Positions 18,466 to 28,333 of a stretch of 64,000 bases of DNA are shown here, one piece after another; positions within the stretch are counted from its first letter, which is position 1; each line of letters starts with the position of its first letter. The stretch lies in assembly GCA_022827095.1 (NCBI GenBank), contig JAJDTP010000004.1, forward strand, positions 186,001-250,000, written 5' to 3'. The translations under genes were made by a program, and so were the position numbers. Source of the DNA: Dehalococcoidia bacterium. Lineage in GTDB: Bacteria > Chloroflexota > Dehalococcoidia > Lucifugimonadales > UBA3495. The notes under the pieces are model-generated. The model ran no database searches, was not told where the DNA came from, and saw nothing but the letters and a program-made list of their open reading frames with translations.

Positions 18466-19362
18466 ATGGAAGTTTGGGCTCTACAACTGTTCAACGGGCT
18501 CAGCCTGAGCTCAATCCTGCTGCTGATCGCGCTGGGTCTCGCGCTGTCCTTCGGGTTGATGAACGTCATCAACCTGGCCCACGGCGAGTTCATCATGATC
18601 GGCGCGTACACCACTTACGCGCTGCAGCAGGCGGCGCTCAGCTTCACCGGCGACCCGCAATCGGGGGTCACGTTCCTGATCGCCATTCCCGTGTCCTTCG
18701 TGGTTGCCGGGGCGGCGGGGTACGTGGTGGAGAACGCGCTGATCCGTTTCCTGTACCGCCGCCCCCTGGACACGCTGCTGGCGACGTGGGGCGTCGGCCT
18801 GTTTTTGCAGCAGCTGGCGCGGTCGATATTCGGCGCGCCCAACGTGCAGGTGGTGGCCCCGCCGTGGCTGGGCAGCGCGCTCACGGTCACGAGCGACCTG
18901 GTTCTGCCCATAAAGCGGGTATTCATACTGGCGCTGGTCACCGCGTGCATCGGCGGGCTCTACTGGTACATGTACCGTTCCAGCGAGGGGCGCCGGATGC
19001 GCGGCGTGATGCAGAACCGGGAAATGGCGGCCAGCCTGGGGGTATCGACCCGGCGGGTGGACAGCTTCACCTTCGCGCTGGGTTCAGGACTGGCCGGCAT
19101 CGCCGGGTGCGCGCTGACGCTGATCGGCCCCATCGGGCCGTCGCTGGGCACCTTCTACGTGGTGGACGCCTTCATCGTCGTGATCCTGGGCGGGCTGGGA
19201 CAGGTCCCCGGCACCATCCTGGCGGCGCTGATTATCGGGATGCTGAACACGATGCTGGAGTTCGGCACCACCGCGGTGGTGGGCAAGGTGCTGGTGTTCG
19301 CCATGGTGATCCTGTTCCTGCAGTGGCGTCCCGCCGGCCTGATGCGGGCCAAGGGACGGTAG
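18466..19362 (+). CDS. urtB: Urea ABC transporter permease UrtB
   Basis: A 298-residue LivH-like membrane permease. Characteristic sequences are LALSFGLMNVINLAHGEFIMIGAYTTY in the first third, NREMAASLGVSTRRVDSFTFALGSGLAGIAGC and FIVVILGGLGQVPGTILAA in the second half. It forms the inner-membrane channel with UrtC. It is preceded by the repeat in the urtA-urtB gap and followed after 6 bp by urtC. Confidence 0.96.
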   Translation: MEVWALQLFNGLSLSSILLLIALGLALSFGLMNVINLAHGEFIMIGAYTTYALQQAALSFTGDPQSGVTFLIAIPVSFVVAGAAGYVVENALIRFLYRRPLDTLLATWGVGLFLQQLARSIFGAPNVQVVAPPWLGSALTVTSDLVLPIKRVFILALVTACIGGLYWYMYRSSEGRRMRGVMQNREMAASLGVSTRRVDSFTFALGSGLAGIAGCALTLIGPIGPSLGTFYVVDAFIVVILGGLGQVPGTILAALIIGMLNTMLEFGTTAVVGKVLVFAMVILFLQWRPAGLMRAKGR

Positions 19363-19368
19363 CCGGCC

Positions 19369-20511
19369 ATGACGACCATGTCATCCATCATCACCGTGGT
19401 GCGCAACGCCTCCGCCCCGGTCCGGGTGCACGACCGCATCGGCTCGTGGATCGCGCCGGCAATCATGCTGGCGGTGCTGCTGGCGGCCCCGGCGGTGCTG
19501 TCCGACTTTCGGATTGCGCTGCTGGGCAAGTTCCTGACCTTTGCCATGCTGGCGATCTCCCTGAACCTGATCTGGGGTTACGCCGGGATGCTCAGCCTGG
19601 GTCACGGCGTGTTCTTCGGGCTGGGCGGATACGCCATGGCCATGTACCTGAAGCTGGAATCGGCCGGCGGCAAGCTGCCCGACTTCATGTTCTGGAGCGG
19701 TTTGACGGAGTTGCCCTTCTTCTGGGCGCCGTTCAAGTACGCCTGGTTCGCCATACCCATGACCTTCGTCGTGCCGGCGGTACTGGCCGGCGCGCTGGGG
19801 TACCTGGTGTTCCGCAGCCGCATCACCGGCGTGTACTTCGCGCTGATCACCCAGGCGCTGGCGCTGATCGTCAGCATCCTATTCATCGGGCAGCAGGCGT
19901 ACACCGGCGGCACCAACGGGATCACCAACTACACGACCATATTCGGCTACGCGCTGAACGCGCCGTCGATGCAGCTGACCTTGTACTACGCCAGCGTGGC
20001 CGCGCTGACCGTCGCCTACCTGCTGTGCTGGTGGCTGATCTCATCCCGGCTGGGCCGGCTGCTGGTGGCCATGCGCGACGATGAGAACCGGGTGCGGTTC
20101 TCCGGCTACGACCCGGCGGTGCTGAAGACGCTGGTGTTCTCGCTGTCGGCCGGCATCGCCGGCGTGGCCGGCGCGCTGTTCACGCCGCAGGTGGGCATTA
20201 TCTCGCCCACGATGATGGGGATCGTGCCGTCCATTGAGATTGCCATCTGGGTGGCCGTGGGCGGACGCGGCGTGCTCCTCGGGGCAGTAATCGGCGCGGT
20301 GGTGGTCAACGGGGCCAAGAGCGGCCTGAGCGAGTCGTTCCCGGCGGTGTGGCAATACTTCCTGGGCCTGCTGTTCATCGGGGCGGTGCTGCTGTTCCCT
20401 TCGGGCATCATGGGGCTGCTGCGCGGCGAAGGCTGGCAACGTCCGTGGTGGCTGTCACGCGAGCAAATTCGCGGGGCAATCAGCCGCCTGGTTCCTGGAG
20501 CGACACGATGA
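19369..20511 (+). CDS. urtC: Urea ABC transporter permease UrtC
   Basis: A 380-residue LivM-like permease. It contains [58 protein letters not shown] (the UrtC-typical loop), [36 protein letters not shown] and a [17 protein letters not shown] segment. It pairs with UrtB in the membrane. Its stop overlaps the urtD start (ATGA), showing tight coupling. Confidence 0.96.
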   Translation: MTTMSSIITVVRNASAPVRVHDRIGSWIAPAIMLAVLLAAPAVLSDFRIALLGKFLTFAMLAISLNLIWGYAGMLSLGHGVFFGLGGYAMAMYLKLESAGGKLPDFMFWSGLTELPFFWAPFKYAWFAIPMTFVVPAVLAGALGYLVFRSRITGVYFALITQALALIVSILFIGQQAYTGGTNGITNYTTIFGYALNAPSMQLTLYYASVAALTVAYLLCWWLISSRLGRLLVAMRDDENRVRFSGYDPAVLKTLVFSLSAGIAGVAGALFTPQVGIISPTMMGIVPSIEIAIWVAVGGRGVLLGAVIGAVVVNGAKSGLSESFPAVWQYFLGLLFIGAVLLFPSGIMGLLRGEGWQRPWWLSREQIRGAISRLVPGATR

Positions 20512-21380
20512 TTGGCAATCTGAACAACCCAGCCTCGCGCAACGGCTCGCGCCCGACGCCGGACCTGAGCCAGCCCATCCTCTCCGTGGAGAACCTGACG
20601 GTGAGCTTCGACGGCTTCACCGTGCTGGACGAGCTGAACTTCGCCATCGGCTACGGAGAGATGCGGTTCCTCATCGGCCCCAACGGCGCGGGCAAGACGA
20701 CGCTGATCGACGTGATCACGGGCAAGTCCAAACCCAGCAAGGGGCGCATCATCTTCGACGGCACGACGGATTTGAGCCGGCGGCAGGAGTACCAACTGGT
20801 GCGGCTGGGAGTGGGCCGCAAGTTCCAGACGCCCTCGATATTCGCCAGCCTGACCGTCTACCAGAACCTCGAAGTGACCCTGGGGTTCCGCAGCAGAATC
20901 ACGCGATTGTTGGGCAAGCCGCGGCGGGGTGAGAGCGACCGGATCATGAGCACGCTGGAGGAAGTTGGCCTCCAGCACCGGGCGCAGGACGTCGCCGGCG
21001 GCCTGTCCCACGGTGAGAAGCAATGGCTGGAGATCGGGATGCTGCTGGTGCAGGAACCGAAGCTGCTGCTGCTGGACGAGCCGGTGGCCGGCATGACCCG
21101 CCGCGAGCGCGACCGCACCGGGGAGTTGCTCCAGTCCATCGGCGGCGAGCGGTCGGTGCTGGTGGTGGAACACGACATGGACTTCGTGCGGCAGTTCGCC
21201 CAGACGGTCACCGTGCTGCACTTGGGCAAGGTGCTCAGCGAGGGCACGATGGAAGACGTGCAGCAGGACCCGGAGGTTATCCGGGCGTACCTGGGCAACA
21301 GCCGGTCGCAGCGGCCACAGGCCGGCCGGCTCAACGGGCGGCGCGAGGCGGAACACGCCGCGCCGGTCGCCGCGGACTGA
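20508..21380 (+). CDS. urtD: Urea ABC transporter ATP-binding protein UrtD
   Basis: A 290-residue ATPase. Walker A is [14 protein letters not shown], the ABC signature is [15 protein letters not shown], and Walker B is [17 protein letters not shown], followed by the switch His in [13 protein letters not shown]. The LSHGEKQ variant and the [12 protein letters not shown] segment are characteristic of UrtD rather than UrtE. The start ATG at 20508 overlaps the urtC stop; a longer open frame upstream runs inside urtC and is not used. Confidence 0.95.
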   Translation: MIGNLNNPASRNGSRPTPDLSQPILSVENLTVSFDGFTVLDELNFAIGYGEMRFLIGPNGAGKTTLIDVITGKSKPSKGRIIFDGTTDLSRRQEYQLVRLGVGRKFQTPSIFASLTVYQNLEVTLGFRSRITRLLGKPRRGESDRIMSTLEEVGLQHRAQDVAGGLSHGEKQWLEIGMLLVQEPKLLLLDEPVAGMTRRERDRTGELLQSIGGERSVLVVEHDMDFVRQFAQTVTVLHLGKVLSEGTMEDVQQDPEVIRAYLGNSRSQRPQAGRLNGRREAEHAAPVAAD

Positions 21381-21391
21381 GAGTCAGGGCC

Positions 21392-22114
21392 ATGTTCCGC
21401 CAACCCGATCCGTTCCTGACCATCAAGGGCCTTTCCGTGGGCTACGGGCAGAGCCTGGTGCTGACCGACGTGGCATTGGACGTGCCGGAAGGGCAGGTGG
21501 TATGCCTCATGGGGCGCAACGGCGTGGGCAAGACCACGCTGCTCAAGGCGATCATGGGGCTGCTGAACCCTAGGGCCGGCCAGATCCGGTTCGGGCAGTC
21601 GGACATGACCCGATGGGCTCCGCACAAGCGGGCCAAGGCCGGGTTCGGCTACGTGCCCCAAGGTCGGCACATCTTCCCGTACCTGACGGTGCACGAGAAC
21701 CTGCAGATGGGTCTGGAAGCGTTCGCCGGCAAGCAAGGGCGCGCCGAAGCCGTCGAGAGGATGTACGGCCTGTTCCCCGCCTTGAAAACCTATGCGAAGA
21801 AGGTCGCCGGCACGCTCAGCGGCGGGCAGCAGCAACAACTGGCCCTGGCCCGCGCCCTGGTGCGTCAGCCGTCGCTGCTGCTGCTGGACGAGCCTACCGA
21901 GGGCATACAGCCGTCCATAGTCCAGGAGATCGAAGAACTGCTGCACCGGCTGCGGGAGCAGAACGAGACGACGATATTGCTGGTCGAGCAGTTTTTGGAC
22001 TTTGCCCTGGGCATCGCCGACTACTGCTACGTGATGGAAAAGGGAGCCATAGTGCTGGAGGGCGCTGCCCGGGACCTGGACCACAACCTGGTCCGGGAGT
22101 ACGTGGCGGTGTAG
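21392..22114 (+). CDS. urtE: Urea ABC transporter ATP-binding protein UrtE
   Basis: A 240-residue ATPase. Walker A is GRNGVGKTTLLKAIMG, the signature LSGGQQQQLALARALV, and Walker B LLLLDEPTEGIQPSIVQEIEELL. The YVPQGRHIFPYLTVHENL stretch is characteristic of UrtE/LivF. It starts 11 bp after urtD and is followed 34 bp later by glnA. Confidence 0.95.
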   Translation: MFRQPDPFLTIKGLSVGYGQSLVLTDVALDVPEGQVVCLMGRNGVGKTTLLKAIMGLLNPRAGQIRFGQSDMTRWAPHKRAKAGFGYVPQGRHIFPYLTVHENLQMGLEAFAGKQGRAEAVERMYGLFPALKTYAKKVAGTLSGGQQQQLALARALVRQPSLLLLDEPTEGIQPSIVQEIEELLHRLREQNETTILLVEQFLDFALGIADYCYVMEKGAIVLEGAARDLDHNLVREYVAV

Positions 22115-22148
22115 GTTCCGGCATAAAACCCGAACGTGAGGAATAGCC

Positions 22149-23486
22149 ATGACAACTGAGACAGCCGCCGCCCGGGACTTCGTACTGCGTACCGCGCGGG
22201 ACAACGACGTCAAGTTCATCCGCCTGTGGTTCGCCGACATCCTGGGCAAGCTGAAGGGATTTGCGGTGACGGCCGACGACCTGGAGGACGCGCTGGAGCG
22301 TGGCGTGGGTTTCGACGGCTCGGCCATCGACGGGTTCGCTCGCCACCACGAAAGCGATATGCGGGCCTACCCGGACCCATCCACCTTCACGCTGCTGCCG
22401 TGGCGTCCGCGCCAGAACGCCGTGGCCCGGATGTTCTGCGACATCCGCCAGCCGCGCGGGCAGACCTTCTCCGGCGACCCGCGCCACGTCCTCCGGCGCA
22501 ACCTGGACAAGGCGGCGGAGCTGGGCTTCACCTACAACGTGGGCGCGGAGCTGGAGTTCTTCTACTTGAAGAGCGCCGGCGCGCCGGAATTGCTGGACCA
22601 CGACGGCTACTTCGACCAGCTTTCCAGCTATCCCGCCTCCGACCTGCGCCGGGACACCGTGCTCAACCTCGCCGAGATGGGCATCCCGGTGAAGTACTCC
22701 CACCACGAGGGTGCGCCCAGCCAGCACGAGATTGACCTGGAGTACACCGACGCCCTCACCATGGCCGACAACCTGATGACGGCCAAGCTGGTCATCAAAG
22801 AACTGGCCCAGCTGCAGAACGTGTACGCCACCTTCATGCCCAAGCCGATTTCCCGCATCAACGGGTCCGGCCTGCACCTGCACCAGTCCCTCTTCGCCGG
22901 GGAGGACAACCGGTTCTACGACGCTGACGACGAGCAGTACCTGTCGATGCTGGGCAAGCAGTTCATCGCCGGGCTGATCGCCCACGCGCCGGAGATAACG
23001 CTGGTAACCAACCAATGGGTCAACTCCTACAAGCGGCTCATTCCCGGATACGAAGCGCCGGTGTACGTCTCGTGGACCCACGTCAACCGCTCCGACCTTA
23101 TCCGCGTGCCCAGCTACGAGCGTGGTGAGGAAACGTCCATCCGCATCGAGTACCGGGCGCCGGACCCATCATGCAACCCCTACCTGGCCTTCAGCGCGAT
23201 GCTGGCCGCCGGGCTCAAGGGCATCGAGGAGCAGTACCAGGTGCCGGCCCCGGTGGTGGGCAACGTGCAGGAGATGTCACCCCAGCGTCGCCAGTCGCTG
23301 GGCATCCGCACGCTGCCGTCCAGCCTGGGCGAGGCGATCAACCTGGCCGAGACCAGCGAGCTGCTCTACGAGGCGCTGGGCGACCACGTGTTCAACAGCC
23401 TGATTGAGAACAAGAAGCTGGAGTGGGACGAGTACCGCTCGGAGGTCACCGACTACGAAGTCTCCCGCTACCTCTCCACGCTGTAA
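22149..23486 (+). CDS. glnA: Glutamine synthetase type I
   Basis: A 445-residue GSI enzyme, the short alpha-type length. Visible motifs are [20 protein letters not shown] (beta-grasp), the metal-binding [42 protein letters not shown] and [30 protein letters not shown]. The Tyr-containing adenylylation loop of GSI-beta enzymes is not evident, so control may be by feedback or expression. It joins ammonia to glutamate using ATP. Its position between the urea transporter and urease genes fits direct capture of the ammonia released from urea. Confidence 0.95.
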   Translation: MTTETAAARDFVLRTARDNDVKFIRLWFADILGKLKGFAVTADDLEDALERGVGFDGSAIDGFARHHESDMRAYPDPSTFTLLPWRPRQNAVARMFCDIRQPRGQTFSGDPRHVLRRNLDKAAELGFTYNVGAELEFFYLKSAGAPELLDHDGYFDQLSSYPASDLRRDTVLNLAEMGIPVKYSHHEGAPSQHEIDLEYTDALTMADNLMTAKLVIKELAQLQNVYATFMPKPISRINGSGLHLHQSLFAGEDNRFYDADDEQYLSMLGKQFIAGLIAHAPEITLVTNQWVNSYKRLIPGYEAPVYVSWTHVNRSDLIRVPSYERGEETSIRIEYRAPDPSCNPYLAFSAMLAAGLKGIEEQYQVPAPVVGNVQEMSPQRRQSLGIRTLPSSLGEAINLAETSELLYEALGDHVFNSLIENKKLEWDEYRSEVTDYEVSRYLSTL

Positions 23487-23503
23487 GCACGAGGCAACCC
23501 ACC

Positions 23504-23806
23504 ATGATGCTCACTCCACGGGAATCGGAAAAGCTGCTGATCTACGTCGCCGCCGACTTGGCGCGCAAGCGGCAGGGTCGCGGCCTGAAGCTCAACGTGC
23601 CCGAGTCGGTGGCGCTGATCACGGAGTCGATCCTGGAGGGCGCGCGGGACGGCCGGACCGTCGCCGAGGTCATGGAACTGGGCCGCCAGGTCCTGCGCCG
23701 GGAGGACGTGATGGAAGGGGTGCCGGAACTGGTGGACATGGTGCAGGTTGAGGCGACGTTCCCCGACGGCACCAAGCTGGTGTCGGTGCACGACCCCATT
23801 GTGTAG
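23504..23806 (+). CDS. ureA: Urease subunit gamma UreA
   Basis: A 100-residue protein of exact family size. It starts [20 protein letters not shown] and contains [64 protein letters not shown]. UreA is the small structural subunit of the (alpha-beta-gamma)3 urease. It starts 17 bp after glnA. A family 1 repeat separates it from ureB. Confidence 0.97.
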   Translation: MMLTPRESEKLLIYVAADLARKRQGRGLKLNVPESVALITESILEGARDGRTVAEVMELGRQVLRREDVMEGVPELVDMVQVEATFPDGTKLVSVHDPIV

Positions 23807-23835
23807 AGCATTGGGCATACGCGGCTATTGGATAT

Positions 23836-23943
23836 CGTCAGAAGCAGGATTTGCCGGATTGGAGGATTATCAGGATTGAATCGGCGGTATCGGGAATACC
23901 AAAATCCTGATAATCCGATAATCCTGTGAATCCTGCTTCTGAC
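23836..23943. repeat. Family 1 palindromic repeat, copy D (ureA-ureB gap)
   Basis: A 108-bp copy starting GTCAGAAGCAGGATT and ending AATCCTGCTTCTGAC, 29 bp after the ureA stop and 29 bp before the ureB start. Urease subunit genes are normally nearly contiguous, so this is a secondary insertion into the operon. Confidence 0.9.
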
Positions 23944-23972
23944 GTTCCCCGGATAAACAGGGCAAAACAGTT

Positions 23973-24377
23973 ATGAGCAATCCCAGCGAGCGTTACATCA
24001 TCGCCGACGAGCCGGTTGAGATAAACGCCGGCCGGCCCACGTGCACGCTGTCGGTCTGGAACACGGGCGACCGAGCGATACAGGTGGGATCGCACTTCCA
24101 CTTCTTCGAGGTGAACCGAGCGTTGCGGTTCGACCGGGAGGCCGCCTTCGGGATGCGCCTGGACGTGCCGTCCGGGACTGCCGTGCGTTTCGAGCCAGGC
24201 GACCGCAAGGAGGTGACGCTGGTGACCATCGGCGGGGTGCGCCGCGTGCGTGGACTGAACGGCCTGACCGACGGCAGCCTCGACTCGCCGGTGGTGCGGG
24301 CCCAAGGCCTCGAAACCATCTCCAAGCGGGGTTTCCTCAACCAACCGTCGAACCAACCGGACACCAGCGAGGCATAG
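23973..24377 (+). CDS. ureB: Urease subunit beta UreB
   Basis: A 134-residue protein. The core is the classical UreB fold, with [40 protein letters not shown] and [27 protein letters not shown]-terminal extension of roughly 30 residues ([20 protein letters not shown]) goes beyond the compact core, which is common in separate UreB chains. It ends 4 bp before ureC. Confidence 0.96.
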   Translation: MSNPSERYIIADEPVEINAGRPTCTLSVWNTGDRAIQVGSHFHFFEVNRALRFDREAAFGMRLDVPSGTAVRFEPGDRKEVTLVTIGGVRRVRGLNGLTDGSLDSPVVRAQGLETISKRGFLNQPSNQPDTSEA

Positions 24378-24381
24378 CGAC

Positions 24382-26100
24382 ATGGCCCGAATCAGCCGTC
24401 GGCAGTACGTGGACCTCTACGGCCCGACCGTGGGAGACCGGTTCCGGCTGGCCGACACGTCCCTGATCTGCCAGATCGAGCGGGACCTGCTCACCCACGG
24501 CGACGAGCTGGTGTTCGGCGGCGGCAAGTCGGCCCGGGACGGCATGGGGCAGGCTTCGGAGGTCACCAACCGCAACGGCGCGCTGGACCTGGTCATCACC
24601 AACGCCATCATCATGGACCCGGCTCTGGGCATCATCAAGGCCGACATCGGGGTGCGCCACGGGCACATCGTGGCGGTGGGCAAATCCGGCAACCCCGGCG
24701 TGATGGACGGCGTGCATCCCGACCTGGTGGTGGGGCCGGGCACCGAGGTCATCGCCGGCGAGCACCTGATCGCCACGCCCGGCGGGGTCGATGCGCACAT
24801 CCACATGATCGCGCCGCAGCAGGTGTACCACGCGCTGTCCAACGGCATCACCACCATGATCGGCGGGGGCACCGGGCCGGCCGACGGCACCAACGCCACC
24901 ACCTGCACGCCGGGCCCGTGGAACATCGCGCGGATGCTGGAGGCCGCCGAGCCGCTGCCGGTCAACTGGGGCCTACTGGGCAAAGGCAACGCCAGCGACC
25001 CGGCTCCCCTGGAGGAGCAGATCGCCGCCGGGGCCAGCGGCCTCAAGCTCCACGAGGACTGGGGCACCACGCCGGCGGCCATCGATTGCTGCCTGGCCGT
25101 GGCCGACCGGTTCGACGTGCCGGTGGCGATCCATACGGACACGCTGAACGAGGCCGGGTTCGTGGAGGACGCCATCGCGGCCATCGGTGGGCGGGCCATC
25201 CACACCTACCACACCGAGGGCGCCGGCGGTGGCCACGCGCCGGACATCATCCGCATTGCGTCCGAGTTGAACGTGCTGCCGTCGTCCACCAACCCCACGC
25301 GTCCCTACACCGTCAACACCCTCACCGAGCACATGGACATGCTGATGGTGTGCCACCACCTCAGCCCGCGGGTTCCCGAGGACGTGGCCTTTGCCGAGAG
25401 CCGCATCCGGCCGGAGACCATGGCCGCCGAGGACGTGCTGCACGACCTGGGGGTCATCAGCATGTACGCGTCGGACTCGCAAGCCATGGGGCGGGTGGGC
25501 GAGAACTTCACCCGGCTGTTCCAGACGGCGGACAAGATGCGGCAGTTCAAGGGCAAGCTGCCCGAGGACTCGCCGGACCACGACAACTTCCGCGTCCTGC
25601 GCTACCTGGCCAAGCTGACCATCAACCCGGCCATCACCCACGGCATCTCTCACCTGGTGGGCTCGCTGGAACCGGGCAAGCTGGCGGACATCGTGCTGTG
25701 GCCGCTGGGCAGCTTCGGCGCGAAACCCAAGCTGATCATCAAGGGCGGCATGATCTGCTGGGCGGTCATGGGCGACCCCAACGGCTCCATACCCACCGCC
25801 GAGCCGTCGTTCTATCGACCCATGTTCGGCGCAATGGGCAAGGCGGTGACGAATACGTCGCTCACCTTCGTCTCCCAGGCGGCCTACGACGCGGGAGTTC
25901 ACCGCGGTCTGGGGCTGACCCGGCGGGTCGAGCCGGTGCGCAATTGCCGCGCCATCACCAAGCGGCAGATGGTGCGCAACGACGGGATGCCGGTGATCGA
26001 GGTCGACCCGGACACCTACACGGTGCGCGTGGACGGCGAGATCGCCACCGTGCCGCCCGCAGAGCGGCTCAGCCTGGCACAACTGCACTTCCTGGTGTAG
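24382..26100 (+). CDS. ureC: Urease subunit alpha UreC (catalytic, nickel)
   Basis: A 572-residue catalytic subunit. By my count the nickel ligands are H139 and H141 (DAHIHM), carbamylated K222 and H224 (GLKLHED), the HTDTLNE His near 251, H277 ([15 protein letters not shown]) and Asp near 365 (ASDSQAMG). The mobile-flap Cys-His (MVCHHLS, near 324) is present. All positions are offset by +5 from the Klebsiella numbering, so the active site looks intact. It hydrolyses urea to ammonia and carbamate in the cytoplasm. It lies 4 bp after ureB and 3 bp before ureF. Confidence 0.98.
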   Translation: MARISRRQYVDLYGPTVGDRFRLADTSLICQIERDLLTHGDELVFGGGKSARDGMGQASEVTNRNGALDLVITNAIIMDPALGIIKADIGVRHGHIVAVGKSGNPGVMDGVHPDLVVGPGTEVIAGEHLIATPGGVDAHIHMIAPQQVYHALSNGITTMIGGGTGPADGTNATTCTPGPWNIARMLEAAEPLPVNWGLLGKGNASDPAPLEEQIAAGASGLKLHEDWGTTPAAIDCCLAVADRFDVPVAIHTDTLNEAGFVEDAIAAIGGRAIHTYHTEGAGGGHAPDIIRIASELNVLPSSTNPTRPYTVNTLTEHMDMLMVCHHLSPRVPEDVAFAESRIRPETMAAEDVLHDLGVISMYASDSQAMGRVGENFTRLFQTADKMRQFKGKLPEDSPDHDNFRVLRYLAKLTINPAITHGISHLVGSLEPGKLADIVLWPLGSFGAKPKLIIKGGMICWAVMGDPNGSIPTAEPSFYRPMFGAMGKAVTNTSLTFVSQAAYDAGVHRGLGLTRRVEPVRNCRAITKRQMVRNDGMPVIEVDPDTYTVRVDGEIATVPPAERLSLAQLHFLV

Positions 26101-26103
26101 CGG

Positions 26104-26826
26104 ATGCAAACTATAACGAGCATAAACGGCGGCGCCAGCTTTCTGGCCGCCTTGCAGTTGGCCGACTCGTTCTTCCCGTCCGGTACCTACGCTCACTCCC
26201 AGGGACTGGAAGGAATGGTGACACGAGGCTGGGTCAGGAACGCGGACGACCTGGAGGAGTACCTGCGCAACTTGCTGATCTGGTCGATCCTTCCGTGCGA
26301 CGGGGTCGCGTTGCGGAGCACCCACCGCGCCGCGCAAGACGCGAACCTGACGACGCTGGTTGACATCGACTGGCGCGTGCACGCGATGAAACTACCCGAC
26401 GAACTGCGGATGGCCTCCTGCCACGCCGGCCGGCGCATCCTGGACGAAACGGCGCCGTTGCTCTCGGGAGCGATCGGATGCGCAGTTCACGGCGAGTTTC
26501 GGCAGCTGGTAATGGACCGCGAGGCTCCAGGTACGGGGGCGGTCGCGTTGGGCGTAGCGTCCTGCGCGGCGGGCATCGAGGCCCAAACCGCCCTGCTGAT
26601 GTTCTGCCACAGCTTCGCCGTGGGCGCGCTGGGCGCGGCGCAACGGCTGCTGCCCATCACTCACTCGGAGGCGCAGCATATCCTGCGGTCGCTGCACGAA
26701 CCCGTGATCAGCGCGACGATGGCGTTGCAGCACCGCGACTGGCGCGAGATGACATCCTTCGCGCCGCAGACCGACATCGCGTCCATGCTGCACAAACACG
26801 ACGAAGTGCGCATGTTCGCCAGCTGA
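26104..26826 (+). CDS. ureF: Urease accessory protein UreF
   Basis: A 240-residue all-helical accessory protein. Family marks are LQLADSFFPSGTYAHSQGLEGMV at the N-terminus, CHAGRRILDETAPL in the middle and the C-terminal region with LLPITHSEAQHIL. UreF joins UreD and UreG on apo-urease and controls GTP-dependent nickel insertion. It directly follows ureC. A gene for the nickel chaperone UreE, often adjacent, is not present here. Confidence 0.93.
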   Translation: MQTITSINGGASFLAALQLADSFFPSGTYAHSQGLEGMVTRGWVRNADDLEEYLRNLLIWSILPCDGVALRSTHRAAQDANLTTLVDIDWRVHAMKLPDELRMASCHAGRRILDETAPLLSGAIGCAVHGEFRQLVMDREAPGTGAVALGVASCAAGIEAQTALLMFCHSFAVGALGAAQRLLPITHSEAQHILRSLHEPVISATMALQHRDWREMTSFAPQTDIASMLHKHDEVRMFAS

Positions 26827-26913
26827 CGGCGCAACCGCAATGGTCAAACGCGGCGCAGGTATAATCTACTCTACAGCCCACCGCTTTGCCGACCCGCCAC
26901 GGAGAGTTTCAGC

Positions 26914-27651
26914 ATGACCACCGCCAAAACGCCGAAATCTCCTCCCACCTTCCGGCTCCCGGACCCTCCCAAATCTCCGGACGAGAAGATGACCGCCGCC
27001 AAACAGTTGACCGACACCGGGCACGCCCATCACCTGGCCCTCCACCTCGGCGAGCCCGAGACTACCATCGTAACCACCGAACGATACATCACCCTCGTGC
27101 CCATGTCGGAAAGAGCCGACATGACCGGCGTCCTCTACCCCGACCTTCTGGTAGCCTTCAACGTCGACCCGACCGCTTTTGAGGAGCACAACGGGTACGT
27201 GATATCCGAACAGGGCAAGCCGCCCGACTTCGTGCTGGAAATCGCTTCCCGCTCCACCGGCCGCGCCGACACCGGCGAAAAGCGCGCCGCCTACGCGGCT
27301 CTCGGTATCACTGAATACTGGCGTTTTGACGAAACCGGGCAGTACCACGGCTCCCGCCTGGCCGGCGACCGGCTGGTGGACGGAAGATATGAACCCATCG
27401 ATATCATCGAGCTGCCGTCCGGCAGCCTTAAAGGACACAGCGCCGTCCTCGGTCTGGAACTCCGCTGGACCGACGGTTCCCTGGGCTGGCATGACCCCGA
27501 CAACGGCGAGCACATCGCCACCTTTGACACCGAGCGGGAGGGTCGCCTCGCCGAGCGCCAGGGTCGCATTGAAGAGCGCGAAGCACGCCTCCAGGCCGAA
27601 GCCAGAGTGCGAGAGCTTGAAGAGGAACTGCAACGATTGCGGGGCAACTGA
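26914..27651 (+). CDS. Uma2-family (DUF820) predicted nuclease within the urease operon
   Basis: A 245-residue protein with the Uma2 core. Motifs are YPDLLVAFNVDP (residues about 75-86), GKPPDFVLEIASRSTGRADTGEKRAAYAALGITEYWRFD (about 103-142) and LELRWTDGSLGWHDPDNGEHI. The D...E-I-A-S...K arrangement fits the PD-(D/E)xK nuclease fold assigned to the family. The last 45 residues are a charged coiled coil (ERQGRIEEREARLQAEARVREL). Function in the cell is unproven for the family. It is oddly placed between ureF and ureG on the same strand. Paralogues lie at 39977 and 52542. Confidence 0.85.
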   Translation: MTTAKTPKSPPTFRLPDPPKSPDEKMTAAKQLTDTGHAHHLALHLGEPETTIVTTERYITLVPMSERADMTGVLYPDLLVAFNVDPTAFEEHNGYVISEQGKPPDFVLEIASRSTGRADTGEKRAAYAALGITEYWRFDETGQYHGSRLAGDRLVDGRYEPIDIIELPSGSLKGHSAVLGLELRWTDGSLGWHDPDNGEHIATFDTEREGRLAERQGRIEEREARLQAEARVRELEEELQRLRGN

Positions 27652-27709
27652 TACCCGAGCAAACGCGCCGGGACGTGCCGGGTTACCGCGCAAATAGTGG
27701 AGAGAAACC

Positions 27710-28333
27710 ATGAGAAGTGTTCCCCGAATTGGCGTCGGCGGGCCGGTGGGCTCCGGGAAGACCACGCTGGTTGAGCGGCTAGTGCCCATGCTGTTGGCAC
27801 GGGGCCGGCATCCGGTGGTCATCACCAACGACATCTTCACCAGGGAGGACGCCGACCACGTCACTCGGACCCTCGAGGGGGTTTTCGACACCGGCCGCAT
27901 CCGCGGCGTCGCCACCGGCGCCTGCCCCCACGCGGCGGTGCGTGAGGACCCCAGCCTCAACCTGCTGGCGGCGGAGGAGTTGACCGAGGAATATCCCGAC
28001 TCGGATATCGTCCTGATCGAAAGCGGTGGTGATAACCTCACCCTGACCTTCAGCCCGGCGCTGGCGGACTTCCAGATCTACGTGATCGACGTAGCGGCCG
28101 GCGACAAGATCCCCCGCAAGCGCGGACAGGGCATCACCCAGACCGACCTGCTGGTGGTGAACAAGACCGACCTCGCCCCCTACGTGGGCGCGGACCTGGA
28201 CGTGATGCGTCGCGACCTCAACGTCGTCCGGGGCGAGCGTCCCTACGCGTTTACCAACTGCCGCACCGGTGAGGGGCTGGAGGCGGTGCTGGACAGAATC
28301 CTCGATGCTGTTGGCCCTGAACCCACCTGCTGA
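27710..28333 (+). CDS. ureG: Urease accessory GTPase UreG
   Basis: A 207-residue SIMIBI GTPase. The P-loop is GVGGPVGSGKTTLVERLVP at the start. The nickel-binding Cys-Pro-His motif is GACPHAAVREDPSLN, and the guanine-specific NKTDLAPYVGADLDVM is in the last third. It lacks the His-rich N-terminal tail found in some UreG proteins. It supplies nickel to urease with UreD and UreF. It overlaps ureD by 29 bp. Confidence 0.96.
   Translation: MRSVPRIGVGGPVGSGKTTLVERLVPMLLARGRHPVVITNDIFTREDADHVTRTLEGVFDTGRIRGVATGACPHAAVREDPSLNLLAAEELTEEYPDSDIVLIESGGDNLTLTFSPALADFQIYVIDVAAGDKIPRKRGQGITQTDLLVVNKTDLAPYVGADLDVMRRDLNVVRGERPYAFTNCRTGEGLEAVLDRILDAVGPEPTC

Noticed and set aside
18474-20084. Long plus-strand open frame overlapping urtB and urtC
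   Set aside because: It is out of frame with the two well-supported permease genes and is a typical GC-rich shadow, rich in Arg, Gly, Ala and His.
10255-23943. Possible CRISPR array made of the family 1 repeats
   Set aside because: Copies are kilobases apart, about 110 bp long and palindromic, with no regular spacers and no cas genes in the window.
26866-28041. Long minus-strand open frame across ureF-ureG region
   Set aside because: It lies opposite the Uma2 and ureG genes and has the low-complexity composition of a shadow frame; no family motif is visible.
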